From contig NZ_KK853997.1 in assembly GCF_000696185.1 (NCBI RefSeq), forward strand, positions 2,822,638 through 2,886,637: a stretch of DNA of 64,000 nt. Direction: 5' to 3'. The position numbers and the translations under genes are program-made. The DNA comes from Kitasatospora cheerisanensis KCTC 2395. GTDB lineage: Bacteria > Actinomycetota > Actinomycetes > Streptomycetales > Streptomycetaceae. The notes below the pieces were generated by a model. That model ran no database searches, had not been told where the DNA came from, and saw only the letters and a list, made by a program, of their open reading frames with translations. Below, in pieces: positions 35,840 to 46,056 of the stretch. The first letter of the stretch is position 1. Each line of letters begins with the position of its first letter.

Positions 35840-35972
35840 CGTCGGCGCGGGCGGCGGTCCGTCGGGCGTGCGGCGTGCCAGGGAGCTCAGTCCTTCGTCA
35901 GTGTGTCCCCGTCCGGCCTCGCACCGCTTGCGGCTCCGGCCGGACTCTGTCGTTCCAAGGGTACGCGGTGGC

Positions 35973-36590
35973 TCAGCCCAGCAGTGCCCGGCGTACCTCC
36001 CGGGCGACCCGGCGGATCTCCGCCTTGACCGGCCACCACACCTCGCGGCGCACCCACCGGCACGGGCGCACCACGGTGAACCGCCAGATCCGGCCGCCGA
36101 TCCGCCACGCCCACACGAACGCCAGCCACAGCGCGCGCAGCACCGGGAACAGCACCGGCCGCCACAGGCCGTAGTGGAACGCCTTGCCGAGCGGCACCAG
36201 CACCCAGCGCCACAGCGCCCGGAGCGGCACCGCCACCAGGTAGTACGCCAGCCAGGCCACCGCCTTGCCGAAGCCGACCGCGACCGCCCGCACCCCGCGC
36301 CCGATCGGCGCCAGCACGTAGCGCCAGAGCCCTTCCAGGGCCGGCCGCAGCACCCAACGCCACAGCCAGGCCAGGGGTATGACGACCAGCCACCGCAGCA
36401 GCGGCTCCAGCAGGTACCGCCAGAGCATCCGCAGCGGCCACAGCAGGACCTTGTCGCACAGCCATCCGATCCCGCGGGCGAGCAGCACCACCAGCTCCCA
36501 CAGCAGTCGCAGCGGCACCACGACCGCCACCACCACCGGCCGCACCACCGCCACCAGGCATCCGCCGCCCTGCTGCTCCGTCACTTCCAC
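35973..36590 (-). CDS. Trp-rich repetitive amphipathic protein of unknown function
   Basis: A 205-residue protein with about 20 Trp, many Arg/Leu/Val, and a recurring 11-residue pattern starting at Pro: PLRMLWRYLLE, PLAWLWRWVLR, PALEGLWRYVL, PLRALWRWVLV. The segments are hydrophobic on one side and Arg-bearing on the other, suggesting membrane-surface or re-entrant helices rather than ordinary spanning helices. Three Cys are present. The C terminus is strongly basic (RREVWWPVKAEIRRVAREVR). No family recognised. It lies between the DUF2344 gene and the radical SAM gene on the same strand, 133 and 105 bases away. Confidence 0.75.
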   Translation of the reverse strand: MEVTEQQGGGCLVAVVRPVVVAVVVPLRLLWELVVLLARGIGWLCDKVLLWPLRMLWRYLLEPLLRWLVVIPLAWLWRWVLRPALEGLWRYVLAPIGRGVRAVAVGFGKAVAWLAYYLVAVPLRALWRWVLVPLGKAFHYGLWRPVLFPVLRALWLAFVWAWRIGGRIWRFTVVRPCRWVRREVWWPVKAEIRRVAREVRRALLG

Positions 36591-36644
36591 TCCCCGCTCG
36601 TCGGTCGACCGATGGTAGACCGGTCGGTTTCCGGGACGGAGCGC

Positions 36645-36679
36645 ACCGCCCCCGCCGCACGGGGTGCGACGGGGGCGGT
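36645..36679 (-). terminator. Hairpin after the radical SAM gene
   Basis: ACCGCCCCCG (36645-36654) pairs with CGGGGGCGGT (36670-36679), 16 bases after the stop. Confidence 0.6.
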
Positions 36680-36695
36680 CTGCGCCGAGGGGGCG

Positions 36696-38624
<1,929 letters not shown>

Positions 38625-38645
38625 GCGCAAGGACCTTTACGGCAG

Positions 38646-38690
38646 AAAAAGCAGTGACCCTCAAGGGTAGCCGAGCCCCGAGGGTCACTG
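38646..38690 (-). terminator. Terminator of the mreBCD-pbp2-rodA operon
   Basis: CAGTGACCCTC (38690-38680) pairs perfectly with GAGGGTCACTG (38662-38652) and is followed on the minus strand by CTTTTTCTG, a true intrinsic terminator with a U run, 19 bases after rodA. Confidence 0.9.
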
Positions 38691-38708
38691 GTTCGCACCG
38701 GAGTGCCG

Positions 38709-39908
38709 CTATATCGCTATCGGTCGCTGGGAGCGCACGGACTGCAGCAGTCCGATCGCGATCCACACCGCGAACATCGAGGAACCGCCGTAGGAGACGA
38801 ACGGCAGCGGGATGCCGGCGACCGGCATGATGCCGAGGTTCATGCCGATGTTCTCGAAGGCCTGGAAGGCGAACCAGGTGACCGCGCCGGCCGCCAGGAT
38901 CGTGCCGAACAGGTCGGTGGCCTGACGCGCTATCCGGCAGGCCCGCCACAGGATGACGCCGAGCAGGCCGATCATCACCAAGGCCCCGACGAAGCCGAGT
39001 TCCTCGCCGGCCACGCTGAACACGAAGTCGGTCTGCTGCTCGGGCACGAACTGGCCGGTGGTCTGGGTGCCGTGGAACAGCCCCATGCCGAACAGCCCGC
39101 CGGAGCCGATGGCGATCCGGGCCTGGGCGGTGTTGTAGCCGACGCCGGCCGGGTCGAGCGCCGGGTTGGCGAACGCCGCGAAGCGGTCGATCTGGTACTG
39201 GTCGAGGATGCCGAGCTGCCACACCGCGAGGGCGCCGGCCGCGCCGCCGGCCAGCAGGCCGAAGGTCCAGCGGTTGGCGGCCCCGGAGGCCATCAGCACG
39301 CCCAGGGTGGTGACGGCCATCACCATCACCGAGCCGAGGTCGGGCATCAGCATGACCACGGCCATCGGGAAGGCCGCGACCCCCAGCCCCTGCAGCACGC
39401 TGCGGGTGGGCGGGAACTCGCGCTCGCCGGCGTCCACCCGGGCGGACAGCACCACCGCCATGCCGAGCACGATCGCCAGCTTGGCGAACTCGGCGGGCTG
39501 GATGGAGAAGCCGCCGCCGAACTGGATCCAGGAGTGCGCGCCGTTGATGGTGGAGCCCAGCGGGCTGAGCACCGCGAACAGCATCAGGATCACGGCCAGG
39601 TAGACGAACGGCACCGCGGTGCGCAGCCGCCGGGTGCCCAGCACGATCACCGCGACGCACAGGCCGACGCCGATCAGCAGGTTGGTCAGGTGCCGGTACA
39701 GGAAGTACTGCGGGTCGCCGTGGGTCAGCGAGTCGCGGCCGCGGGTGGCGGACCAGACCAGCAGCGAGCCCATCAGCGACAGCGCCAGCGCCGCCAGGAT
39801 CATGATCCAGTCGAGCCGGCGCAGCGGGGAGTCCTTGGCCAGCGCCCGCGCCAGCGAGGAGCGCCGCGGGGAGAGCCGGACGGTGCGGTACGAGCCGTAG
39901 GAGGTCAT
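38709..39908 (-). CDS. rodA: RodA/FtsW-family peptidoglycan polymerase (SEDS)
   Basis: SEDS glycosyltransferase that polymerises lipid II with its partner PBP2. The 399-residue product has about ten membrane helices and the family signatures GAHSWIQFGGGFSIQPAEFAK, PDLGSVMV, GIGSGGLFGMG-type AIGSGGLFGMGLFHG, EQQTDFVFSVAGEELGFVGA and GIPLPFVSYGGSSM. In Streptomyces this gene (sfr) belongs to the mre cluster that acts in spore-wall synthesis. It overlaps pbp2 by 4 bases (ATGA), so the two are translationally coupled. Last gene of the operon. Confidence 0.95.
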   Translation of the reverse strand: MTSYGSYRTVRLSPRRSSLARALAKDSPLRRLDWIMILAALALSLMGSLLVWSATRGRDSLTHGDPQYFLYRHLTNLLIGVGLCVAVIVLGTRRLRTAVPFVYLAVILMLFAVLSPLGSTINGAHSWIQFGGGFSIQPAEFAKLAIVLGMAVVLSARVDAGEREFPPTRSVLQGLGVAAFPMAVVMLMPDLGSVMVMAVTTLGVLMASGAANRWTFGLLAGGAAGALAVWQLGILDQYQIDRFAAFANPALDPAGVGYNTAQARIAIGSGGLFGMGLFHGTQTTGQFVPEQQTDFVFSVAGEELGFVGALVMIGLLGVILWRACRIARQATDLFGTILAAGAVTWFAFQAFENIGMNLGIMPVAGIPLPFVSYGGSSMFAVWIAIGLLQSVRSQRPIAI

Positions 39909-42142
39909 GACCGGCCCCTTCCGTGGCTGCCGCCGCTCCGGTTGGGCTCCAGCGCGGCCAGCGCCACGGTGGTGGCCGGGTCGGCCTGCGCGGGGCGGGC
40001 CGGGTCCAGGAAGGACGCGTTGCCCTCGTAGGTGTACGAGGCCGGGACGATCGCGGTGCCGTCCGGGTTGAACTTGGGCAGCTGGGCCTGCGGCTGCGGG
40101 AGCAGCGCCTTGCCGTTGTCGATGTTGCCCTTGTCGTCGACGCCGTACAGCGCCTGGTAGATCCGGCGCACGGAGTCGCCGGAGCCGCCGGAGCCGGTGC
40201 CGCCCTGGCTTATCGTCATCACGACCGCGTAGTCCTTGCTGTACGTCGTCAGCCAGGAGGTGGTCTGCTTGCCGGCGACCTCGGCGGTGCCGGTCTTGGC
40301 GTGCAGTTCGATCTTGCCCTGCGGCCAGCCGGCGCCGGTGAACTTCCAGGCGGCGGTGCCGCTGGTGATGACGCCGGCGGTGGCCTGGTCGATGTAGTCG
40401 AGCAGCTGGCCCTGGGCCGGGATCTTGCCGTCCTCGTGCGGGGCGATGTCGCGCACCAGGGTGCCGTCGGGGCTGACGACCGCCTTGCCGATGGAGGGCC
40501 GGTACAGGGTGCCGCCGTTGGCGAGCGCCGAGTAGATCCGGGCCATCTGCAGCGGGGTGACCAGGGTGTCGCCCTGGCCGATCGCGAAGTTGACCATGTC
40601 ACCGGCGCGCATCTGGTTGCCGTCGGCGCAGTTCTCGCGGGCGATCTCGTCGGTGTACTCGTGGCCGCCCTTGGCCGCCTGGTCGCACCAGGACTGCTTC
40701 ATGGCGTCGTAGTACGACTGCTTCCACTGCCGGTCCGGAACCCGGCCGGCGACCTCGCCGGGCAGGTCGATGCCGGTCTTGGCGCCGAGGCCGAACTCGT
40801 GGGCGGTCTTGAAGAACCAGTCCTGGGCGTCCTTCTTGGGCTTGAGGCCGCCGTCCTTCATCCACTGGTCGTAGGCCAGGCCGTAGAACACCGTGTCGCA
40901 GGAGACCTCCAGGGCCTTCTCCAGCGTGATGTCGCCGAACTGCTCGGACTCGAAGTTCTTGAACTCGCGGCCGCCGATGACCAGCGACTTCGGGCACGGG
41001 TAGCGCCCGTTGAGGTCGTAGCCGGCCTGCACGGCGGCGGTGGTGGAGATCACCTTGAACGTCGAGCCGGGGGCGGACTGACCCTGTATGGCGCGGTTGA
41101 TCAGCGGGTAGTTGGAGTCCTTGCTGTTCAGCGACTCGTAGTCCTTGGCGGAGATGCCGCCGACCCACAGGTTGGGGTCGTAGGTGGGGGCGCTGGCCAT
41201 CGCGACGATCCGGCCGGTGTGCACGTCCATCACGACGGCCGCGCCGGAGTCGGCGATGTAGTTGCGGCTGGTCTCCTTGTCGTAGACCTTGCGGGCCTCG
41301 ACCATGGCCTGGTTGAGCTGGTCCTCGACCACCTTCTGCACCCGGGCGTCGATCGAGGTGACCAGGTTGTTGCCGGGCTGCGCGGGGGTGTTGCCGGCGC
41401 TGCCGATCACCCGGCCGAGGTTGTCGACCTCCAGTCGGTCGACGCCGGTGGTGCCGCGCAGGTCGTCGTCGTAGACGGACTCCAGGCCGGCCCGGCCGAT
41501 CTGGTCGGACGGCAGGCGGCGCTCACGGCCGCTCTTGTCGGCGGTCTTGGTGACCTCCTCGTCGGTGACCGGCGAGAGGTAGCCGAGGACCTGGGCGGCG
41601 CTGGCGCCCTCGGCGCCGGTGTAGCGGCGCAGCGCGGTGGGCTGGGCGGTGACGCCGGGGAAGTCCTCGCGGCGCTCCATTATCTGCATCGCCTGCTGGG
41701 TGGTGGCCTGCTGGGTGACCGGGATCGGCTGGTACGGGGAGCCGTTCCAGCAGGGCTGCGGGGTCTTGGCGTCGCACAGCCGGACCTTGTTCCTGACGTC
41801 GTCGGCGGGCACGCCGAGGACCTCGGCGAGCCGGGTCAGCACCGCCTTGCCGTGGTCCTTCTGCTGCATCAGCGCGGTGCGGGACACCGACACCACGAGC
41901 TTGGTCTCGTTGCCGGCCAGGATCCGCCCGGAGGCGTCCAGGATCTCGCCGCGGACCGCGGGCTCCACCACCTCGCGGATGTGGTTGCCCTGGGCCTTGG
42001 CGCTGAACTCCTTGCCGTTGCGGATCTGCAGGTACCACAGCCGGCCGCCGAGGGTGGCCAGCAGCGACAGCACCAGGACCTGCAGCACCACCAGCCGGAT
42101 CGTCACCCGCCGGCTGCGGCCGGTCTCGGGAATGTTGCTCAC
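39905..42142 (-). CDS. mrdA: Penicillin-binding protein 2 (class B transpeptidase)
   Basis: Transpeptidase that crosslinks peptidoglycan with RodA. The 745-residue product has an N-terminal membrane helix (LVVLQVLVLSLLATLGGRLWYL), the dimerisation region (VVEPAVRGEILDASGRILA), and the penicillin-binding motifs SAPGSTFK near residue 360 (SxxK), SCD in ALEVSCDTVFYG (SxN-type) and AKTGTAEVAG near 614 (KTG). The C-terminal tail is Pro/Ala-rich. It lies 21 bases after mreD and overlaps rodA. Length typical of streptomycete PBP2. Confidence 0.95.
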   Translation of the reverse strand: MSNIPETGRSRRVTIRLVVLQVLVLSLLATLGGRLWYLQIRNGKEFSAKAQGNHIREVVEPAVRGEILDASGRILAGNETKLVVSVSRTALMQQKDHGKAVLTRLAEVLGVPADDVRNKVRLCDAKTPQPCWNGSPYQPIPVTQQATTQQAMQIMERREDFPGVTAQPTALRRYTGAEGASAAQVLGYLSPVTDEEVTKTADKSGRERRLPSDQIGRAGLESVYDDDLRGTTGVDRLEVDNLGRVIGSAGNTPAQPGNNLVTSIDARVQKVVEDQLNQAMVEARKVYDKETSRNYIADSGAAVVMDVHTGRIVAMASAPTYDPNLWVGGISAKDYESLNSKDSNYPLINRAIQGQSAPGSTFKVISTTAAVQAGYDLNGRYPCPKSLVIGGREFKNFESEQFGDITLEKALEVSCDTVFYGLAYDQWMKDGGLKPKKDAQDWFFKTAHEFGLGAKTGIDLPGEVAGRVPDRQWKQSYYDAMKQSWCDQAAKGGHEYTDEIARENCADGNQMRAGDMVNFAIGQGDTLVTPLQMARIYSALANGGTLYRPSIGKAVVSPDGTLVRDIAPHEDGKIPAQGQLLDYIDQATAGVITSGTAAWKFTGAGWPQGKIELHAKTGTAEVAGKQTTSWLTTYSKDYAVVMTISQGGTGSGGSGDSVRRIYQALYGVDDKGNIDNGKALLPQPQAQLPKFNPDGTAIVPASYTYEGNASFLDPARPAQADPATTVALAALEPNRSGGSHGRGRS

Positions 42143-42163
42143 GTGCGCGGGCTCCGTCCCGAC

Positions 42164-42811
42164 TCAGGGGCGCTTGGCGAGGCCGAGCGCGCGCTTCTTC
42201 TTGAACGAGGGGGTGGGCGAGGCCGACCGCGTGGTCCGGTAGCGGGCCAGCGCGCCGAGGCCGGAGCCGCCGTCCGCGCCGCGCACCGTCTCGTTGACCA
42301 CCCGGTCGCCGTCGAAGCGGCGGGCCAGCAGCATCACCAGCGGCACCGTGAACGGGGCCAGCAGCACGTCGTACAGCAGGGCGCTGAACACCAGGCCGGT
42401 CAGGCCGACGTGCCGGGCCGCGGTGTCGCCGACCAGGGCGCCGACGGTGGCGTACAGCAGGGTGGAGACCACCGCGGCCACCGCGACCACGCCGATCGCG
42501 GAGACGGCGGAGCGCTGCCGGCCGGCCTCCGGGCGGAGCAGGCCGGCACCGTAGCCGACCAGGCACAGCACCAGGGCGTAGCGGCCGACGGCGTGGTCGG
42601 ACGGCGGGGCGAGGTCGGCCAGCAGGCCGGCGGCGAAGCCCACCAGGCAGCCGCCGGTGGAGCCGTACACCAGGCCGAGGCCGACCACCACCAGCATCAG
42701 CAGGTCCGGGGTGGCGCCGGGCAGTTGGAGCCGGCCGAGGATGCTGACCTGGATCACCAGGGCGAGCACCAGCAGGACGGCGGGCAGCAGGATCCGAGAC
42801 GGACGAAACAT
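42164..42811 (-). CDS. mreD: Rod-shape determining membrane protein MreD
   Basis: A 215-residue protein with about five membrane helices (LLPAVLLVLALVIQVSILG, LLMLVVVGLGLVYGSTGG, YALVLCLVGYGAG and others) and a short basic tail (SFKKKRALGLAKRP). MreD links MreC to the synthetic enzymes. The start overlaps the mreC stop in ATGA, so the two are coupled. Assigned by topology and position in the mre operon. Confidence 0.92.
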   Translation of the reverse strand: MFRPSRILLPAVLLVLALVIQVSILGRLQLPGATPDLLMLVVVGLGLVYGSTGGCLVGFAAGLLADLAPPSDHAVGRYALVLCLVGYGAGLLRPEAGRQRSAVSAIGVVAVAAVVSTLLYATVGALVGDTAARHVGLTGLVFSALLYDVLLAPFTVPLVMLLARRFDGDRVVNETVRGADGGSGLGALARYRTTRSASPTPSFKKKRALGLAKRP

Positions 42812-43746
42812 CAGTTCCTCCCGGTGGTGGGCGGTGCGGCGGCGATCGGCGCCTGCGGGTTGCCCGCGGCGCCGGCGGAGGCGGCGGGGACGGGCGGCAG
42901 CACCGCGTCGCGCGGGTCGGTGCGCGGCGGGACGACCACCACGCCGACCAGGTCGAGGCGGGTGAACTGCACGTACGGCTCGACCAGGATGGTCTTGGTG
43001 AGCTGGCCCGGGGTGGCCTGCACCTCCTTGACGGTGCCGACCGGGACGCCGGGGACGAACGGGCGGCCGCTCTGCGAGCCGAAGGTGACCAGCCGGTCGC
43101 CGGCCTTCACCTGGGCCCGGCCGTTCAGCAGTTCGATCCGCATCGGGGAGGCGCCCTGCCCGGCCGCGAAGCCGATCTCGTTGTTGCCCTCCAGTCGGAC
43201 GCCGGCGGTGAAGCCGGGGTCGGAGGCCAGCAGCACGGTGGAGGTGGTCGGGGCGACGGTGGTGATCCGGCCGACCAGGCCCTGGCCGTCGATGACGGTC
43301 ATGTCGCGGGTCAGGCCGTCGTCGCTGCCGGCGTCGATGGTGATGGTCCAGGAGAAGCCCTGGGCGGCGCCGATGGCGATCACCTGCGCGGCCTTGACGG
43401 TGTAGCCGCCGGTACCGGCGGTGCGCAGCATGTCGTCGAGCTGCTTGGTGCGGCCCGCGGCGGCGTCCGAGGAGGCCAGCTTCTGGCGCAGGTCGGTGTT
43501 CTCGCGGGTGATCTGGTCCAGCCGCTGCTGGTGGGTGCTGGCGTCGCGGATCGCCCGGATGTAGCCGGCGACGGGGTCGACGGCGCCGGCGGCGGCGTTC
43601 TCCACCGGGCCGAGCACGGAGGCGGCCACCCGGCGCGGGGCGCCGAGCGGCGAGTCCTGGCCGCCCTTGATGTCGACGGTGATCAGGGCGAAGGCGACCG
43701 CGACCAGCAGAACCAGCAGTAGTCGACTCTCTCTGGTGTCCCTCAC
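42811..43746 (-). CDS. mreC: Rod-shape determining protein MreC
   Basis: A 311-residue bitopic protein: N-terminal membrane helix (LLLVLLVAVAFALITVDIKG), coiled-coil (QQRLDQITRENTDLRQKLAS, about 72-95) and two beta-barrel domains (GLVGRITTVAPTTSTVLLAS, GDRLVTFGSQSGRPFVPGVP). The tail is Pro/Ala-rich. MreC organises the cell-wall machinery and in Streptomyces is needed for sound spore walls. It is 79 bases after mreB in the operon. Confidence 0.95.
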   Translation of the reverse strand: MRDTRESRLLLVLLVAVAFALITVDIKGGQDSPLGAPRRVAASVLGPVENAAAGAVDPVAGYIRAIRDASTHQQRLDQITRENTDLRQKLASSDAAAGRTKQLDDMLRTAGTGGYTVKAAQVIAIGAAQGFSWTITIDAGSDDGLTRDMTVIDGQGLVGRITTVAPTTSTVLLASDPGFTAGVRLEGNNEIGFAAGQGASPMRIELLNGRAQVKAGDRLVTFGSQSGRPFVPGVPVGTVKEVQATPGQLTKTILVEPYVQFTRLDLVGVVVVPPRTDPRDAVLPPVPAASAGAAGNPQAPIAAAPPTTGRN

Positions 43747-43825
43747 GGTGCCGGTGCCGCCCCTTCGTGCTGAGTGTCCTTCAGCCGGTCCATCAGCTCA
43801 GTCCGTTGTTCAGTTGGTTGTCTTC

Positions 43826-44863
43826 TCAGCGACGCGGCTGGGCGTCGAGTACCTGCTGCAGTGCCTCGAACTCCTCGACGCACTTGCCCGCCCCCAGGGC
43901 CACCGAGTCGAGCGGGTTCTCCGCGATGTGCACCGGCATGCCGGTCTCGCGGCGCAGCCGCTCGTCCAGGCCGCGCAGCAGGGCGCCGCCGCCGGTGAGC
44001 ACGATGCCGCGGTCCATCACGTCGCCGGCCAGCTCCGGCGGGCACTGGTCGAGGGTGGTCTTCACCGAGTCGATGATCGAGTTCACCGGCTCGTCGATGG
44101 CCTCGCGGACCTCGGCGGCGGAGATCACCACGGTCTTCGGCAGGCCGGAGACCAGGTCGCGGCCGCGGATCTCGGCGTGCTCGTCCTTCTCGCCCTCCAG
44201 GCCGAACGCGGAGCCGATCGACATCTTGATCTGCTCGGCGCTGCGCTCGCCCAGCAGCAGGCTGTACTCCTTCTTGATGTGCTGGACGATCGCGTTGTCC
44301 AGCTCGTCGCCGGCCACCCGGAGCGACTGGGCGGTGACGATGCCGCCGAGCGAGATCACCGCGACCTCGGTGGTGCCGCCGCCGATGTCGACGACCATGT
44401 TGCCGGTCGGCTCGTGCACCGGCAGGCCGGCGCCGATCGCGGCAGCCATCGGCTCCTCGATGATGTGCACCTGGCGGGCGCCGGCCAGCATGCTGGCCTC
44501 CACCACGGCGCGGCGCTCGACGCCGGTGATGCCGGAGGGCACGCACACCACGACCCGCGGGCGGGCCAGGTAGCGGCGGCGGTGGATCTTCAGGATGAAG
44601 TAGCGGAGCATCCGCTCGGTGATCTCGAAGTCGGCGATCACGCCGTCCTTGAGCGGGCGGATCGCCACGATGTTGCCGGGGGTGCGGCCGATCATCTGCT
44701 TGGCCTCGGCGCCCACCGCGAGGATCCCGCCGGTGTTGGTGTTCACCGCGACCACCGACGGCTCGTTCAGCACGATGCCCTTGCCCCGGACGTACACCAG
44801 TGTGTTCGCGGTGCCGAGGTCGATCGCCAGGTCCCGGCCGAGGAACGACAGGTTGTTCGCCAT
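43826..44863 (-). CDS. mreB: Actin-like cytoskeletal protein MreB
   Basis: A 345-residue bacterial actin that in Streptomyces acts mainly at sporulation septa and the spore wall rather than in vegetative growth. Seen: phosphate-1 loop [29 protein letters not shown], phosphate-2 loop [18 protein letters not shown], and [15 protein letters not shown]. The ATG ([18 protein letters not shown]) gives normal length. First gene of the mre operon; a TACGAT hexamer around 44988-44983 upstream is a possible -10 element. Confidence 0.98.
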   Translation of the reverse strand: MANNLSFLGRDLAIDLGTANTLVYVRGKGIVLNEPSVVAVNTNTGGILAVGAEAKQMIGRTPGNIVAIRPLKDGVIADFEITERMLRYFILKIHRRRYLARPRVVVCVPSGITGVERRAVVEASMLAGARQVHIIEEPMAAAIGAGLPVHEPTGNMVVDIGGGTTEVAVISLGGIVTAQSLRVAGDELDNAIVQHIKKEYSLLLGERSAEQIKMSIGSAFGLEGEKDEHAEIRGRDLVSGLPKTVVISAAEVREAIDEPVNSIIDSVKTTLDQCPPELAGDVMDRGIVLTGGGALLRGLDERLRRETGMPVHIAENPLDSVALGAGKCVEEFEALQQVLDAQPRR

Positions 44864-45124
44864 GGGATGTCGAGTGCCTTCCCGAGTATCGGATCAAGGG
44901 CGGGGAGTGAGAGCCGGCCGCGCGCGCCCGGGCAGGGCTGACGGCGGCTGAGCAGCCGCTCCGGGCCCGTGAGTTGGGGTCCATCGTAGTCACGGCGGGC
45001 GGTTCGGGCGGCGGGCACGGCGTGCCGCCCATTCTCCGGGGACCGATCGGCTTCTCCTGGGATTGGGACGCCGTGTCGGGCAGGAGGGTTCCGTGATTGT
45101 GGGGATGAAAGCCCAGTTGGGCGA

Positions 45125-45150
45125 AGTGCCCCTGCCGGAGCAGGGGCACT
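45125..45150 (-). terminator. ndk terminator hairpin 2
   Basis: AGTGCCCCTGC and GCAGGGGCACT form a perfect 11-bp stem with a CGGA loop, about 50 bases after the ndk stop. Confidence 0.8.
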
Positions 45151-45155
45151 CGGAC

Positions 45156-45181
45156 GTGCGGAATCCTCACCGGATCCGCAC
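45156..45181 (-). terminator. ndk terminator hairpin 1
   Basis: GTGCGGA (45156-45162) pairs with TCCGCAC (45175-45181), 17 bases after the ndk stop and immediately ahead of the stronger hairpin. Confidence 0.5.
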
Positions 45182-45198
45182 GCGTGCGCCCGGGAGCG

Positions 45199-45612
45199 TC
45201 ACGCGTGCGACGGGAAGAAGATCTTGATCTCGCGCTCGGCCGACTCGGGCGAGTCCGAGGCGTGGATCAGGTTCTCGCGGGTGATCGTCGCGTAGTCGCC
45301 GCGGATGGTGCCCGCGCCCGCCTGCAGCGGGTCGGTGGCGCCGGCGAGCGCGCGGATGCCCGGGATCACGTTCTCGCCCTCGACGATCAGCGCGATCGAC
45401 GGGCCGGAGGTCATGAACTCCAGCAGCGGCTCGTAGAACGGACGGCCGACGTGCTCGGCGTAGTGCTGCTCCAGGGTGCCGCGGTCGAAGGTGCGGAGTT
45501 CCATCGCGGCGAAGCGCCAGCCGGCCTTGCGCTCGATCCGGCTGATGATCTCGCCGGCCAGGCCGCGCTTCACGGCGTCGGGCTTGAGCAGGACGAGAGT
45601 GCGCTGGGACAC
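45199..45612 (-). CDS. ndk: Nucleoside-diphosphate kinase
   Basis: Balances nucleoside triphosphate pools by transferring phosphate through a catalytic His. The 137-residue product begins VSQRTLVLLKPDAVKRGL (GTG start), has the ATP-binding and hexamer residues in the usual places (RPFYEPLLEFMTSGP, IRALAGATDP, TIRGDYA) and the active-site His in NLIHASDSPESAEREI near residue 117. It follows the DUF4233 gene on the same strand and has its own double terminator. Confidence 0.97.
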   Translation of the reverse strand: MSQRTLVLLKPDAVKRGLAGEIISRIERKAGWRFAAMELRTFDRGTLEQHYAEHVGRPFYEPLLEFMTSGPSIALIVEGENVIPGIRALAGATDPLQAGAGTIRGDYATITRENLIHASDSPESAEREIKIFFPSHA

Positions 45613-45696
45613 GGGGCGGCTCCTGAGGTCGTGGGTGGTGCGGTGTGTGCACCTGACACTACCCCGGCCCGACGGCCGCCCCGTTCCGCAGTCTGC

Positions 45697-46050
45697 TCAG
45701 GCGGCCGCGGGGGCCGCCTGCTCGGCGGCGGCGCGCTGCGCCTTGAACTCGTCGATCTTGCGGCCGTAGTGCACCGAGCACCACCACAGGGCGCCGAACA
45801 CCACGCCGAAGGCGTACATCGTCGGCAGCACCAAGCCGCTGGCCAGCACGCCGAGTTGCAGCGCCCAGCCGACCCAGACCGCGCCGGGCCGGGTGATCGC
45901 GCCGCAGAGCAGCACGCACAGCAGGATGGCGACGCCGCTGACCGCCCAGATGGTGCCGGTGCCGACGTCGGTCAGCTTCATCGCGACCAGGCCGGCGAAC
46001 ATGATCAGCAGGGCCTCGCCGATCAGGGTGGAGGAGCACAGGGTGCGCAT
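45697..46050 (-). CDS. DUF4233 membrane protein
   Basis: A 117-residue protein with four hydrophobic segments (LIGEALLIMFAGLVAMKL, IWAVSGVAILLCVLLCG, VWVGWALQLGVLASGLVL, MYAFGVVFGALWW) and a short Ala-rich tail. Proteins of this family are regularly encoded next to folC in actinobacteria, as here where 6 bases separate them. Function unknown. The start MRTLCSSTLIGEALL fits the family. Confidence 0.85.
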   Translation of the reverse strand: MRTLCSSTLIGEALLIMFAGLVAMKLTDVGTGTIWAVSGVAILLCVLLCGAITRPGAVWVGWALQLGVLASGLVLPTMYAFGVVFGALWWCSVHYGRKIDEFKAQRAAAEQAAPAAA

Positions 46051-46056
46051 CGGCGG

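Larger units (their letters stand above)
44864..45198. other. Intergenic region: mreB promoter and ndk terminators
   Basis: 335 bases. The part near ndk holds two successive hairpins (45125-45150 and 45156-45181). The rest should contain the mreB promoter; a TACGAT hexamer is visible but without a clear -35. No gene seen. Confidence 0.5.
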
